Assembly: GCA_025463765.1 (NCBI GenBank)
Contig: JAODBC010000093.1
Span: forward strand, 62,001 to 126,000
From: Subtercola sp.
GTDB taxonomy: Bacteria; Actinomycetota; Actinomycetes; Actinomycetales; Microbacteriaceae
DNA: 64,000 nt
Direction of reading: 5' to 3'
Both the position numbers and the translations under genes were made by a program. How positions within the stretch are numbered: position 1 is the first letter of the stretch; every line of letters starts with the position of its first letter. Shown piece after piece: positions 37,538 to 47,587 of this stretch. Under the pieces are notes generated by a model that was not told the DNA's origin, made no database searches, and saw nothing but the letters and a program-made list of their open reading frames with translations.

Positions 37538-38336
37538 GGCAGAATCGACGTCATTTGCGGCGGGCGTCGGTGCCAGTACCAGCATCTTGTACAGCAAAGC
37601 TGGTGCGGTGGCCCGAATCCGGCTCAATCGGCCGGCTGCCGGCAACGCTCTCGACCTGGAACTCGTGCGCGCCTTCTTCGCCGCAGTGCGAGACGCCGAT
37701 GCCGACGAAACGATTCGCGTCATTTCAATCTCTGCGGGCGGAAAACTCTTCTGCGGCGGAGGAGACTTGGCCGCCGTTTCGTCGGCCGAACAGCCGGCTG
37801 CGTACATGGCCGAACTGGCGAGTACCTTTCATGGCGCACTCGAACTGCTGACGAAATCGAGCTGCATCGTCGTGGCGATTCAGCAAGGCTCAGCCGCCGG
37901 TGGAGGCCTGGGGCTGCTTCTGGCATGCGACTACGTGATCGCGAGCGCGTCGGTCTCGTATTCGAGCGCGTATGCGCTGGTAGGGCTGACGCCCGATTCC
38001 GGCGTTTCGTATCTGTTGCCGAGGGTCATCGGGCACCGTCACGCGAACGAGATGTGCTTGTTCGGGCGCGTGATCGATGCCCCGACCGCCCTCGACTGGG
38101 GTCTAATCGACAAAGTGGTCGCTCCAGAGAGCCTCGATGCCGCCGGCGAGGCGGTCGTCGAGCACCTGACCTCGTCGGCCATACAGATCCTGGGCGACAC
38201 GAAGCGGCTGCTCCTCGCCGCGCCTTCGCGCAGCTTCAGCGATCACCTGGCAGACGAGGCGACCACGATCGCCGCCTTTACCGGGCAGGTCGACTCCGCT
38301 GCACGCATCCGCGCCTTCGTCGAGCGTCGGCGTTAG
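37506..38336 (+). CDS. Crotonase-fold protein, isomerase (PaaG)-like
   Basis: RIRLNRPAAGNALDLEL; FCGGGDLAA; GLTPDSGVSYLLPR. Confidence 0.88.
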   Translation: MSPSMRPNAAEAESTSFAAGVGASTSILYSKAGAVARIRLNRPAAGNALDLELVRAFFAAVRDADADETIRVISISAGGKLFCGGGDLAAVSSAEQPAAYMAELASTFHGALELLTKSSCIVVAIQQGSAAGGGLGLLLACDYVIASASVSYSSAYALVGLTPDSGVSYLLPRVIGHRHANEMCLFGRVIDAPTALDWGLIDKVVAPESLDAAGEAVVEHLTSSAIQILGDTKRLLLAAPSRSFSDHLADEATTIAAFTGQVDSAARIRAFVERRR

Positions 38337-39991
38337 CTAGAGGCACGAGCCAGCAACCGAGAGATCTCCGTTTCGGCCATCTCTCTCGCAGCGGACTCGT
38401 CGATCGCCTGGCCACCCGGCTTGATCATGCGCGTCACGCCCCGCTTCAGGTCGTCGGAATAGCGGGCCGAGATCACATCGAACTCGAGATTCTTCACGTA
38501 AATGCGAAGTCTGTCGCGCAGCGGTCCGTCAGACTCGGCCGCTTCGATCACATCGGGCAGCAACGTCGTGTGTACGAGCAAGGCGTGTGCCACCTTTCGC
38601 GCGGACTCATCGCGCAGCCCGAGCAAGATCTCACGGGGAGACGAGCGGATGATGTGATCCTTCCACCAATCGAAGTCGTCAAGCTCATCGACCGCACACA
38701 ACTCGATCTGCGAGTCGGCGATGGTACGGGCGAGAATGGAGACCGCCTGGTCGAGGTAGAACGCACGGTCAGAAGCCGAGAGCGTGTCTGCGTGCCGCTT
38801 CAACTCCCGCCCGGCATCCGCCCCCGAGTACGAGTACCGGCGGATGCCGTGAATGCTTCCTTGAAGCAAGCCGAGTTCGAAGTTGAACAGACGGAACGGG
38901 CTCGACGTACTCGGTATGCCGACCGGCCAGCCGAGCTCGGCCGCACGCTGGCTGAAACTCCAGACCGGCCCGCTGGAACGCTCACCCGACATCATGTCGT
39001 GCAGAATAGGGGCACCGAAGAACCGTTCGGGCAGCAGCGGGCCGGGGCCGCGAGAATAGGCGATGCTGACACCCGAGGGCTGGGCCTGGCGCAGAAAGCG
39101 GTTGTGATCCAGATACGTCAGCGACGCGGTGAAGCGAACAAGCGGGCATGGAACCAGCTCTCCGACATGGAATGAGGCCTCGTAGAGCCGCGTCGGCCAT
39201 TCCCTCGCCCAGACCCGCTGCGCGGCGCCGGCGATGCCTCTCGCACCGTCGGCGTCTCGCCCGGGGTATTGCGATCCCACCGTTGCCACGCCGAGCAGGC
39301 CGAGCAGCGCCGTCGACGGCGAATCGAAACCAGCGCTCCCGTCGGTCGCGACGATCAAGAGCCCCAGCGAGTGCGCGAGACGCCCGAAAGCAGAATCGAG
39401 GTCGACGTGCAGGGGCGGCGTCATCTGTGCGAGCTGCCTGACCCCGGCGGGAGAGAATTCCTGCTGCTCGTCTCCCTCGCCCATCGAGGCGACGACGAAC
39501 TCTTTCAGCACGAGGGCGTGCTCGCTCACGTCGCGCTCGACCGCACCGGCCTCGACCAACGACGCGACCTGACCCGCGAGACGGGCAGCAGGGCCCGATT
39601 GCAGCAAGGTCAAGAACTCGATCAGCTCCCGCTTACGAGTTGCTGAGAATGGCACCTCGCGGGTACGCCTGTTCGCCGCGATCGCAACCTCGCTGAGCGA
39701 AACCGACGGACCATAACGGCTCGCCCCGGTTCCTCCCGCGTACGACTTCAGCACGCCGTTGCGCACCCACTGGTTCACCGCCTGCCTACTCACTCCGATG
39801 GCTCGGGATGCGTCGGCCTGCGAGACGAGATCGGTGGGCTGCTCGACAGAATCGGTGCGCGTGCGAAGTCGTTCGCCGGCGCGTTCCAGTGCGCGGACGA
39901 GTTCGGGAAGGGGCACAGCTCCACTCTCGCCGAGCGCGAGCGCTAGTTGCTCCAGCGCAGTGGTAATCGAGTTGTCACCTTGATTGAGCAT
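38333..39991 (-). CDS. Large uncharacterised protein with N-terminal HTH (H2), paralogue of 27045..28691
   Basis: SQADASRAIGVSRQAVNQWVRNGVL; FDWWKDHIIRSS; LRDRLRIYVKNLEF shared with H1. Confidence 0.8.
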   Translation of the reverse strand: MLNQGDNSITTALEQLALALGESGAVPLPELVRALERAGERLRTRTDSVEQPTDLVSQADASRAIGVSRQAVNQWVRNGVLKSYAGGTGASRYGPSVSLSEVAIAANRRTREVPFSATRKRELIEFLTLLQSGPAARLAGQVASLVEAGAVERDVSEHALVLKEFVVASMGEGDEQQEFSPAGVRQLAQMTPPLHVDLDSAFGRLAHSLGLLIVATDGSAGFDSPSTALLGLLGVATVGSQYPGRDADGARGIAGAAQRVWAREWPTRLYEASFHVGELVPCPLVRFTASLTYLDHNRFLRQAQPSGVSIAYSRGPGPLLPERFFGAPILHDMMSGERSSGPVWSFSQRAAELGWPVGIPSTSSPFRLFNFELGLLQGSIHGIRRYSYSGADAGRELKRHADTLSASDRAFYLDQAVSILARTIADSQIELCAVDELDDFDWWKDHIIRSSPREILLGLRDESARKVAHALLVHTTLLPDVIEAAESDGPLRDRLRIYVKNLEFDVISARYSDDLKRGVTRMIKPGGQAIDESAAREMAETEISRLLARASS

Positions 39992-40180
39992 TCTGTTCCC
40001 AGCATATGTCCCGCACAGCATTGTGCTTGATATTTCGCGCATGCAACCTTGCCAGAAGCCCCCCAATGGTTGCCTGCGCATAATTGCAAACGTATTGTAA
40101 ATAGAGTACCCGCATTCCGCCCAGATACTACAGCTGCTGCCCTCTGCCAAGGGAGAGAGCCGAACCCGAAAGAGTGACGA

Positions 40181-41401
40181 ATGAATTCGAACCGCACAAT
40201 CGCGATAGTCGGAGCGTCGCTCGCCGGACTGCGCACTCTTGAGGCGTTACGAAAGCAAGGCTTCACAGAACGCATCATCATGGTCGGCGAAGAATTGCAC
40301 ATGCCGTACACCCGACCGCCGCTGTCGAAGAAGCTCTTGAATACGGGCGGCGAACTCACCGAGGTCTTGCTGAAGACGGCAGAGAGCGAGCACGACACCG
40401 AGTGGAGACTCGGTCGTCGCGCGGTCGCCTGCGACCTCGAGACACGCACACTCACCCTCGACGACGCTTCGACAATCGAGTTCGACGGCCTCGTCGCCGC
40501 GACCGGCGTTCGATCACGGCGACTTCCCGGCGACGGGGGTTCGTCACGCATGGTGCTGCGTACCATCGATGACAGTGTCGCGTTGTCGGAACGGCTCGTT
40601 GCCGGAACCCGGCTAGTGATCGCCGGAGCGGGCTTCATCGGGTGCGAAGTGGCTGCTGCCGCGATCGCCCGCGGCTGTTCGGTGACGATCGTCGCGCTCG
40701 ATGCCGCGCCGATGCTGATGCCGCTCGGCGCGATGCTCGGACAAGAATTGCAGCGCAGACACGAAGCCGCCGGCGTGACCTTCTACCTCCGGCACGGTAT
40801 CGACGGCATGTCGACCAGCGCTTCGGGCTCCACTCTGGTGAAGCTCGACGACGGAACAGTGCTCGAGGCCGACATCGTCGTCGAGGCGATCGGCTCGATT
40901 CCGAATGTCGACTGGCTCTCAGACAACGATCTCGATCTGCGAGACGGCGTGCTGTGCGACGAGTACCTGCGAATGGTGCGAGGCTCGGGTTCCGTACGGG
41001 GTGCGCTCGCCGTCGGTGACGTCGCACGGTTTCCGAATGCCTTGTTCGGTGCACCTGCACGGCGCGTCGAGCACTGGCAGATCGCGGGTGACACGGCCCG
41101 GGCCGCAGCCACCACGTTGTTGCACGACCTCGACGAGCGTGAAGCCGACCTCGCCGAGTTCGCGACGCTGCCGACCTTCTGGAGCGATCAGAAAGTCGTC
41201 AGCATCCGTGCCTTCGGCTCACCAGGCCTCGGCGACACAGCGACAGTGCTGGAGGGCGATATCACCGAGCAGGCCGCGATCGGCTACCACCGCGAGGGCA
41301 CGCTCGTGGGCGTCGTACTGCTCGGCCTCGCCCGGCGGGGCGGGTTCTATGCGGCCGAACTCACCCGCGGCCTCAGCAGCACGCCGACCGCAGCCGCCTA
41401 G
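40181..41401 (+). CDS. FAD-dependent ferredoxin reductase (P450/Rieske redox partner type)
   Basis: IAIVGASLAGLRTLEALRKQGF; YTRPPLSKKLL; AGAGFIGCEVAAAA. Confidence 0.93.
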   Translation: MNSNRTIAIVGASLAGLRTLEALRKQGFTERIIMVGEELHMPYTRPPLSKKLLNTGGELTEVLLKTAESEHDTEWRLGRRAVACDLETRTLTLDDASTIEFDGLVAATGVRSRRLPGDGGSSRMVLRTIDDSVALSERLVAGTRLVIAGAGFIGCEVAAAAIARGCSVTIVALDAAPMLMPLGAMLGQELQRRHEAAGVTFYLRHGIDGMSTSASGSTLVKLDDGTVLEADIVVEAIGSIPNVDWLSDNDLDLRDGVLCDEYLRMVRGSGSVRGALAVGDVARFPNALFGAPARRVEHWQIAGDTARAAATTLLHDLDEREADLAEFATLPTFWSDQKVVSIRAFGSPGLGDTATVLEGDITEQAAIGYHREGTLVGVVLLGLARRGGFYAAELTRGLSSTPTAAA

Positions 41402-41476
41402 TGCCGAGCGGGCAACAGGTCGGCGACGCGACGATGCTGGGCAGGTCGTCGATGCGCGCGCCCTGGCGCCAGTCTT

Positions 41477-43129
41477 CTACTTGTTGAAAACGAAGCCGGC
41501 GTAGCCGGCATCCTTCGCTTCGGCGATCTTCTGGCGGTACTGCGGCTGCCCACCGTTGTAGAGCAGGTACGCGCGGCGGCGCCCCTCGACGTTCGAACCG
41601 AACGCCCACGACGATGCCGTCTCCTGAAGCGTGCCCTTGATGCCTTCGTTGACGTGGTCGTTCCACTCGTCTTCGGCGGCGGTAGTGGTCGTCACTTCGC
41701 TGTAGCCGTTCTCGAGAACATACAAGATGCACTCAGTCACCCAGTCGACCTGAGTCTCGGTGATGCGGGGAATCGTGCCCGCTGCACTCTGCGGACCACC
41801 GACATAGAACAGATTGGGAAAGTTCGCGCTCTGCAGACCGAGGTAGGTGCGCGGGCCGTCGAGCCAGTACTCGTCGAGCGGCTGCCCACCCTTGCCGGTG
41901 ATGTTCATGCGGGTGATCGAACCGGTTACCGCCTCGAATCCGGTGGCGAACACGATCATGTCGAGCTCGTACTCCTGCTCGGTCGTCTGGATGCCCTTCT
42001 CGGTGAAGCTGGTCATCGGCTCGTCGACAGTCGACACCAGCGTCACGTTCGGCTGGTTGAACACCTCGAAGTAGCCGTTCTCGAGCGGCGGCCGCTTCTG
42101 GCCGAAACCGTGATCGGTGGGAATGAGTTTCTCGGCAACCTCAGGGTCGTTCACCCGCGACCGGATCTTGTTCGCAAGAAACGCGTTCAGCGATGCGTTA
42201 GCGCTCTGGTTGCGCGAGATATCGCGGAAGTTTCCGAGCGCCATGGTCAGCCCGGGTGCCTGGTAGAGCCGCTCGAACTGCGCGTCACGCTCTTCAGGGG
42301 TGACGTCAGTCGAGAGCATATTCATAGGGCTATGCGGCGAACCCGAGGGCGACGTGAGGCAGGCCTGGTAAATGGCTTCGCTCGTGGCCCGGATCTCGGC
42401 CATGCGCTCCGCCGTGATCGCGAAGTTGTTGATCGGCGTGACCCAGTTGGGAGTGCGCTGAAATACGAACAGGTGCTCAGCGTCTTCAGCGACGAACGGA
42501 ATGATCTGCACACCGCTTGACCCGGTGCCGATCACAGCCACGCGTTTGCCCGCGAACGACACCTCCTCTTTCGGCCAGAGCGCGGTATGGTACCACTCCC
42601 CACTGTACTGGTCGAGGCCGGGAGTACGAGGAAACTGCGGGGCCGAGAGAATACCGACGGCGGTGATGAAGAACGTGGTGCGGAAGACCTCGCCGGCCTC
42701 CGTCGTGACGATCCATACGTGCTCGTTCTCATCGAACGTCGCCGACGCCACTCGCGTGTTCAGCTGGATGTTCGGGCGCAGGCCCAGACGGTCGGCGGCG
42801 AAGTTCAGGTACCGCTCTATCTCCGGCTGACCGGCGTACTCTTCTGTCCACGTCCACTCGTTGCGCAGCTCTTCTGAGAAGAAGTAGCCGTACGAGTAGC
42901 TTTCGGCGTCAAAGCGCGCGCCGGGGTAGCGATTCCAGTACCACACGCCGCCCACGCCCGACCCGGCGTCGAGAAGTCGAACCTTGAGACCGGCTTCTTG
43001 CAGGCGGTAGAGCTGGTGCAGGCCGGTGATGCCGGCGCCGACCACGATCGCGTCGAAGGTGCGGTCGTCTTCTAGCCGCGCATCCGGCGTCTCCACCTCG
43101 GTCGATTCGCTGGGTCCCGTGCCGCTCAT
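41477..43129 (-). CDS. Baeyer-Villiger monooxygenase (BVMO-3, cyclohexanone-type)
   Basis: GAGITGLHQLYRL; WNRYPGARFDAES; YSGEWYHTALW; GTGSSGVQ. Confidence 0.94.
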   Translation of the reverse strand: MSGTGPSESTEVETPDARLEDDRTFDAIVVGAGITGLHQLYRLQEAGLKVRLLDAGSGVGGVWYWNRYPGARFDAESYSYGYFFSEELRNEWTWTEEYAGQPEIERYLNFAADRLGLRPNIQLNTRVASATFDENEHVWIVTTEAGEVFRTTFFITAVGILSAPQFPRTPGLDQYSGEWYHTALWPKEEVSFAGKRVAVIGTGSSGVQIIPFVAEDAEHLFVFQRTPNWVTPINNFAITAERMAEIRATSEAIYQACLTSPSGSPHSPMNMLSTDVTPEERDAQFERLYQAPGLTMALGNFRDISRNQSANASLNAFLANKIRSRVNDPEVAEKLIPTDHGFGQKRPPLENGYFEVFNQPNVTLVSTVDEPMTSFTEKGIQTTEQEYELDMIVFATGFEAVTGSITRMNITGKGGQPLDEYWLDGPRTYLGLQSANFPNLFYVGGPQSAAGTIPRITETQVDWVTECILYVLENGYSEVTTTTAAEDEWNDHVNEGIKGTLQETASSWAFGSNVEGRRRAYLLYNGGQPQYRQKIAEAKDAGYAGFVFNK

Positions 43130-43199
43130 GTCTCCTCTTCCCGCTCTGCAATTCTGCTTAAAGAAGATTACAACACGATTGCAAACTTATAGCGCTGCT

Positions 43200-44660
43200 T
43201 CACCAGGTGGCCGCGATGTACTTCGACTCGAGGTACTCCAGAATGCCCTCCGCGCCGCCTTCCCGGCCGATGCCACTCTGCTTCACCCCGCCGAACGGGG
43301 CGGCAGGGTCGGAGACGAGTCCGCGGTTCAGCCCGATCATCCCGGCATCGATGCGCTCGCCGACCCGCAGGCCGCGCTCGAGATCACTGGTGAAAACGTA
43401 CGCCACCAGCCCGAACTCGGTGTTGTTCGCGAGGGTGACGGCCTCGTCCTCGCTTGAGAACGAGACGATCGGCGCGACCGGCCCGAAGATCTCCTCCTGC
43501 AGAATCGCGGCAGACGCCGGCACCCCAGCGAGCACGGTCGGCTCGTAGTAGTACCCGGCCCGATCTGGGCGCGAACCGCCCGTCACGACCTGTGCGCCCT
43601 CGCCCACCGCAGTGGCGACGAGTTCGGCGACCTTGTCTACCGCCTCTTGGTTGACGAGCGGGCCGACGTTGCTCGCTTCATCCAGACCCGGCCCGAGCGT
43701 GAGCCCGGCCATCCGCTCGCCCAGGCGCACCGAGAACTCGTGCGCGACACTGTCTTCGACGTAGAACCGGTTCGCCGCGGTGCATGCCTCGCCGGCGTTT
43801 CGCATCTTCGCTATCATCGCGCCGTCGATCGCCGCGTCGAGATCGGCGTCGGCGAAGACCAGAAAAGGGGCGTTACCACCCAGTTCCATCGACGTGTTGA
43901 GCACCAAGTCTGCTGCCTCTTTCAACAGCACGCGACCCACCTCCGTCGAACCGGTGAATGACAGTTTGCGCACCCGCGAGTCGTGCAGCATCGCAGAGAC
44001 GACCGAACCCGACTTGCGGCTCGGCACCACGTTCAGAACCCCGGCAGGCAAGCCGGCCTGCTCGAAAGTGCGGGCCATGGCCAGGGCGGTCAGCGGGGTG
44101 TCGCTCGCGGGCTTCAGCACCACGGTGCATCCTGCAGCGAGCGCCGGGCCGATCTTGCGAGTCGCCATCGCCGCCGGAAAATTCCACGGGGTCACGAGAA
44201 CGCAGATGCCGATGGGCTGATGTGAGATCAAGATGCGGTTCGTGCCCGCGGGCGCCGTCGAGAGTGAACCCGGAATGCGCACGGCCTCTTCCGAGTACCA
44301 GCGTAAGAATTCGGCGGCGTATGCGACCTCGCCGCGAGCATCCGTCAGCGCCTTGCCGTTCTCGAGCGAGATGAGCGCGGCGTACTCGTCGAGTTGCTCG
44401 GTCATGAGGTCGAATGCTTTCCGAAGTATCTCGGCGCGCACCCGCGGTGCGGTCGCCGCCCAACTCGCGGCAGCCGCATCGGCGGCGTCGATAGCCGCGA
44501 GCGCGTCAGAGACGCCACCGTTGGCGACGGATGCGATCGGCTCTGCGGTCGCCGGGTCGATCACATCGAATCGAGAACCATCGTGGGCGGCGACCGCTGC
44601 CCCACCGATGTACAGGTCGGTGTTCACAGTGGCGAGGAGTTCGGGTGCAGAGCGAAACAT
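43200..44660 (-). CDS. Aldehyde/succinate-semialdehyde dehydrogenase family protein
   Basis: TPWNFPAAMATRKIGPALAAGCTVVLKPA; FTGSTEVGR; ELGGNAPFLVF; GEACTAANRFYV. Confidence 0.96.
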   Translation of the reverse strand: MFRSAPELLATVNTDLYIGGAAVAAHDGSRFDVIDPATAEPIASVANGGVSDALAAIDAADAAAASWAATAPRVRAEILRKAFDLMTEQLDEYAALISLENGKALTDARGEVAYAAEFLRWYSEEAVRIPGSLSTAPAGTNRILISHQPIGICVLVTPWNFPAAMATRKIGPALAAGCTVVLKPASDTPLTALAMARTFEQAGLPAGVLNVVPSRKSGSVVSAMLHDSRVRKLSFTGSTEVGRVLLKEAADLVLNTSMELGGNAPFLVFADADLDAAIDGAMIAKMRNAGEACTAANRFYVEDSVAHEFSVRLGERMAGLTLGPGLDEASNVGPLVNQEAVDKVAELVATAVGEGAQVVTGGSRPDRAGYYYEPTVLAGVPASAAILQEEIFGPVAPIVSFSSEDEAVTLANNTEFGLVAYVFTSDLERGLRVGERIDAGMIGLNRGLVSDPAAPFGGVKQSGIGREGGAEGILEYLESKYIAATW

Positions 44661-44763
44661 GGGGGCCTTTCTCACGGGTGTGTCACAATTATGTTTCAAA
44701 TGGTCATCGGTACAGCTAGTCTTCCTTATTCCCGACCATGCCCGGCCCGTTGAGGAGAATACG

Positions 44764-45300
44764 ATGCCAGCAGAAACCCTCTCGTTAGAAGAACGGTTCG
44801 CCGCACTCGAAGCCAAAGTGGAGTTACTCGAAGACGAGCGGGCCATCCGCGAGGTGCTGGCCAAATACGGGCACTTCGCCGACGCTCCCGACGATGACAA
44901 GTACTTTGCGCTCTTCACCGAGAACTGTGTGATGGATGTTTCGACCGGCATCCAGCCGACTCCCTACGACATCGAACGCTGGGAGGGGCTGGCCGAGATG
45001 AAGCGCTTCATGATCGAGCGAACGGCCCTACACGGCAATGCGTTCCTGGGCAGAAGCCTGCATATGCAGGGGAACAACCTGACGGTCGTCGTCTCGGGAG
45101 ACCGCGCGACGGCGACCGGATACTCGTTCATCCTCCACCAAGATGAGGCGCATGTGCGGTTGGTCAGCGCCTCGATCAACGAGTGGCAGCTCGAGCGCGC
45201 GCCCGGCGGCGAGCGGTCGGTCGAGCGCGGCTGGTTGATTCAGATGCGCAAGCGTCGCGGCCTCGGCGCGCCCGACACCGCTGAGATTCTGGCGCCGTGA
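44764..45300 (+). CDS. SnoaL-like/NTF2-fold protein
   Basis: DERAIREVLAKYGHFADAPDDDKYFALFTENCVMDV. Confidence 0.85.
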   Translation: MPAETLSLEERFAALEAKVELLEDERAIREVLAKYGHFADAPDDDKYFALFTENCVMDVSTGIQPTPYDIERWEGLAEMKRFMIERTALHGNAFLGRSLHMQGNNLTVVVSGDRATATGYSFILHQDEAHVRLVSASINEWQLERAPGGERSVERGWLIQMRKRRGLGAPDTAEILAP

Positions 45301-45422
45301 ATCAGAGGATTGTGTGGGCGCAGGTCGCTCTGGTGTTTTAATTTTGTTGCAAGTGTGGCAGATGCTCGGTATCTGACGCGGCCCGGGTCGGGCGCGACCG
45401 CAGCTCCCCGCCGCGTCGGCGA

Positions 45423-46610
45423 CTACCGCAGCGGGCGGAAGAAGGCGCGCAAGTCATCGACCAAGAGTTCCGGAACCTCGGCTGGCCCGAAATGGCCGCC
45501 GCGCGCAAATCGCGTCCACTGGCGCAAATCGGTGTCTTGTTGCGCGTGCAGACGCGGAAGCGCGTTCACATCCGCAGGCAGAACTCCAATGGCAAGGGGG
45601 GCATCGATTCGGGTACCGGGTGCGATGGGCCGATTCTCGCGGGCCGTCTCGTAGTAGTAACGCATCGATGACCCGATGGTCTGGGTCACCCAGTAGATCA
45701 TCACGGTCGTGATCAAGTCGTCCCGCGAGAACACCGACTCGAACCCAGCTCGGCGATCCGACCAGTTGTATCGGCGCTCGATTATCCACGAGGCGAGACC
45801 CACTGGTGAATCGTTGAGGGCGTTCGCCAGCGACTGAGGGTCGGCGGAGTGCACCGACAAATGGCTCGCGCTGAGCTTCGCGCCGGCTGCATCGCGCTCG
45901 AAGTCGCCCGCCTCGTCGGGCGCGTACTCCTCTGGGAGCACGACAGATGCGCCCAGCCCCCCTGCTGCAGCCGGTCTGCGATAGCGGCTGAGATGCGCGC
46001 CAATCAAGTCTTCCGGATGCTCGTGGGCGATGCGTTGAGAGACAACGGCCCCGAAATCCGCTCCCATCACGCCGTACCGGGAGTAACCCAGTACGTCGCG
46101 CATCAACTTGCGCCAGAGGTCCGCCGTGGCCGCAACGCCGACCCCTGGCCGGCTCAACGGTGAAGAGAATCCGAACCCTGGCAGGGAAGGGATGACGAGG
46201 TCGAAAGAGTCTGCGGCATCTGCGCCGTAGGCCGCCGGGTTGCTCAGTGGCCCGATCATCTGAGCGAAATCCCAGAACGTCCACGGCCACCCATGCGTGA
46301 GCAGCAGCGGCCGTGGCGAGGGGCCTTGGCCGCGGACGCGTAGAAAGTGCACCGGCACGCCATCGATGTCGACGCGGAACTGTTCGAACGCATTCATCGC
46401 GGCTTCGTGCGATCGCCAGTCGTATTCGTCGAGCCAGTACTGCACGAGCGGCTTCAGGAACGAAACCGGCGTGCCATACCGCCAATCGTCGTTGTCCCAG
46501 TCGTCGGACCATCGCGTCGCGAGCAGTCGAGCGCGCAGATCGTCAATCACCGCATCGTCGACAGAGATGCGGAACGGCTCGGGAGCGAGATCGGTGTCGT
46601 TCACGGTCAT
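45423..46610 (-). CDS. Epoxide hydrolase (EHN-type N-terminus)
   Basis: FRISVDDAVIDDLRARLLATRW; LLLTHGWPWTFWDF. Confidence 0.94.
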   Translation of the reverse strand: MTVNDTDLAPEPFRISVDDAVIDDLRARLLATRWSDDWDNDDWRYGTPVSFLKPLVQYWLDEYDWRSHEAAMNAFEQFRVDIDGVPVHFLRVRGQGPSPRPLLLTHGWPWTFWDFAQMIGPLSNPAAYGADAADSFDLVIPSLPGFGFSSPLSRPGVGVAATADLWRKLMRDVLGYSRYGVMGADFGAVVSQRIAHEHPEDLIGAHLSRYRRPAAAGGLGASVVLPEEYAPDEAGDFERDAAGAKLSASHLSVHSADPQSLANALNDSPVGLASWIIERRYNWSDRRAGFESVFSRDDLITTVMIYWVTQTIGSSMRYYYETARENRPIAPGTRIDAPLAIGVLPADVNALPRLHAQQDTDLRQWTRFARGGHFGPAEVPELLVDDLRAFFRPLR

Positions 46611-46689
46611 CTCAAAGGCCTAACACAACTAGAAATTGAAAATACGATCATACCGAATCAAAAAGGCCCACGATGAGCGAGGGAGTGGC

Positions 46690-47160
46690 CTATTCCGTGG
46701 CTGGTGCAGCCGACGGCACCACTTCGGCGAACTTGAGACGAACACCATGGAGAGGCGGAGTTAGCGCGGCCTCGGCGAAGATATCGATCTCTTTGCGCCA
46801 GTTCTCGTTGATGTCAAAGCCGTCGGCCCATCGCCACACCTCGTAACCCAACCCTTCGGCCCGCGCCACTGCTGCATCGCGGTCGGCGACGCCGAATGCG
46901 ACAGTCATGAGACCTTCGCCGTGCTTCTCCAGATGATCGAAATGCCGAATGGCGAGCGTTCTATCGTAGGGAGCGACAATCTCGATACCGGCAGAGATAT
47001 CGATGAACACCTTCAGGCCCCCGCTCTTGGAGTCGAACGGCCCTTCCATCTGCAGATCGAGGAGCCGGGAAAATTGTTCCGCAGCCTTTTCAAAGTTTTC
47101 CTCATGAACAACGATGACGACGTGATTCACTCGATTGATGTTCTGAACGAACTTTGCCAT
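46690..47160 (-). CDS. VOC/glyoxalase-fold protein
   Basis: INRVNHVVIVVHEENFEKAAEQFSRLLDL. Confidence 0.85.
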   Translation of the reverse strand: MAKFVQNINRVNHVVIVVHEENFEKAAEQFSRLLDLQMEGPFDSKSGGLKVFIDISAGIEIVAPYDRTLAIRHFDHLEKHGEGLMTVAFGVADRDAAVARAEGLGYEVWRWADGFDINENWRKEIDIFAEAALTPPLHGVRLKFAEVVPSAAPATE

Positions 47161-47587
47161 CGACCACTCCTCTATGCACTGCCACGAACTACACCTGTCG
47201 ACGCGAGAAGACGAGGCTGCCTCGGCGCCCTCAGCACGATCTCGCGTATCGCTACCGAGGTGCTCTACGTTGAGCTCGAGCCCGGCGCAGGAGGTAGTAA
47301 GGTACCCGTAAACCTAACTGAAACAGTACTATAACAAGACTGTGGACGCGGGACAGAACACGAGCGCGTTTCGAAGATGCCGGTCACTGCGGTGTCGATG
47401 CCGACGGTGGAAGCGTAAGTGCCGACTTTTCCGAAAGAAGCGTCGAGTCTTGCCCGGTGCGTCTCGGGAGGGAAGGCACACGGGAGACCATAAGAGGCCT
47501 GCCGGGGCTTCTGCAGCACCCTCTATTCGCCACCCGCCGCCCGCCGCCCGGCCTCCGCGGGCCCGTCGGCGGGTTCGACATCACGGC

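Noticed and set aside
37925-39175. 416-aa plus-strand ORF overlapping the crotonase and H2
   Set aside because: Spans two convergent supported genes; Arg-rich low-complexity product.
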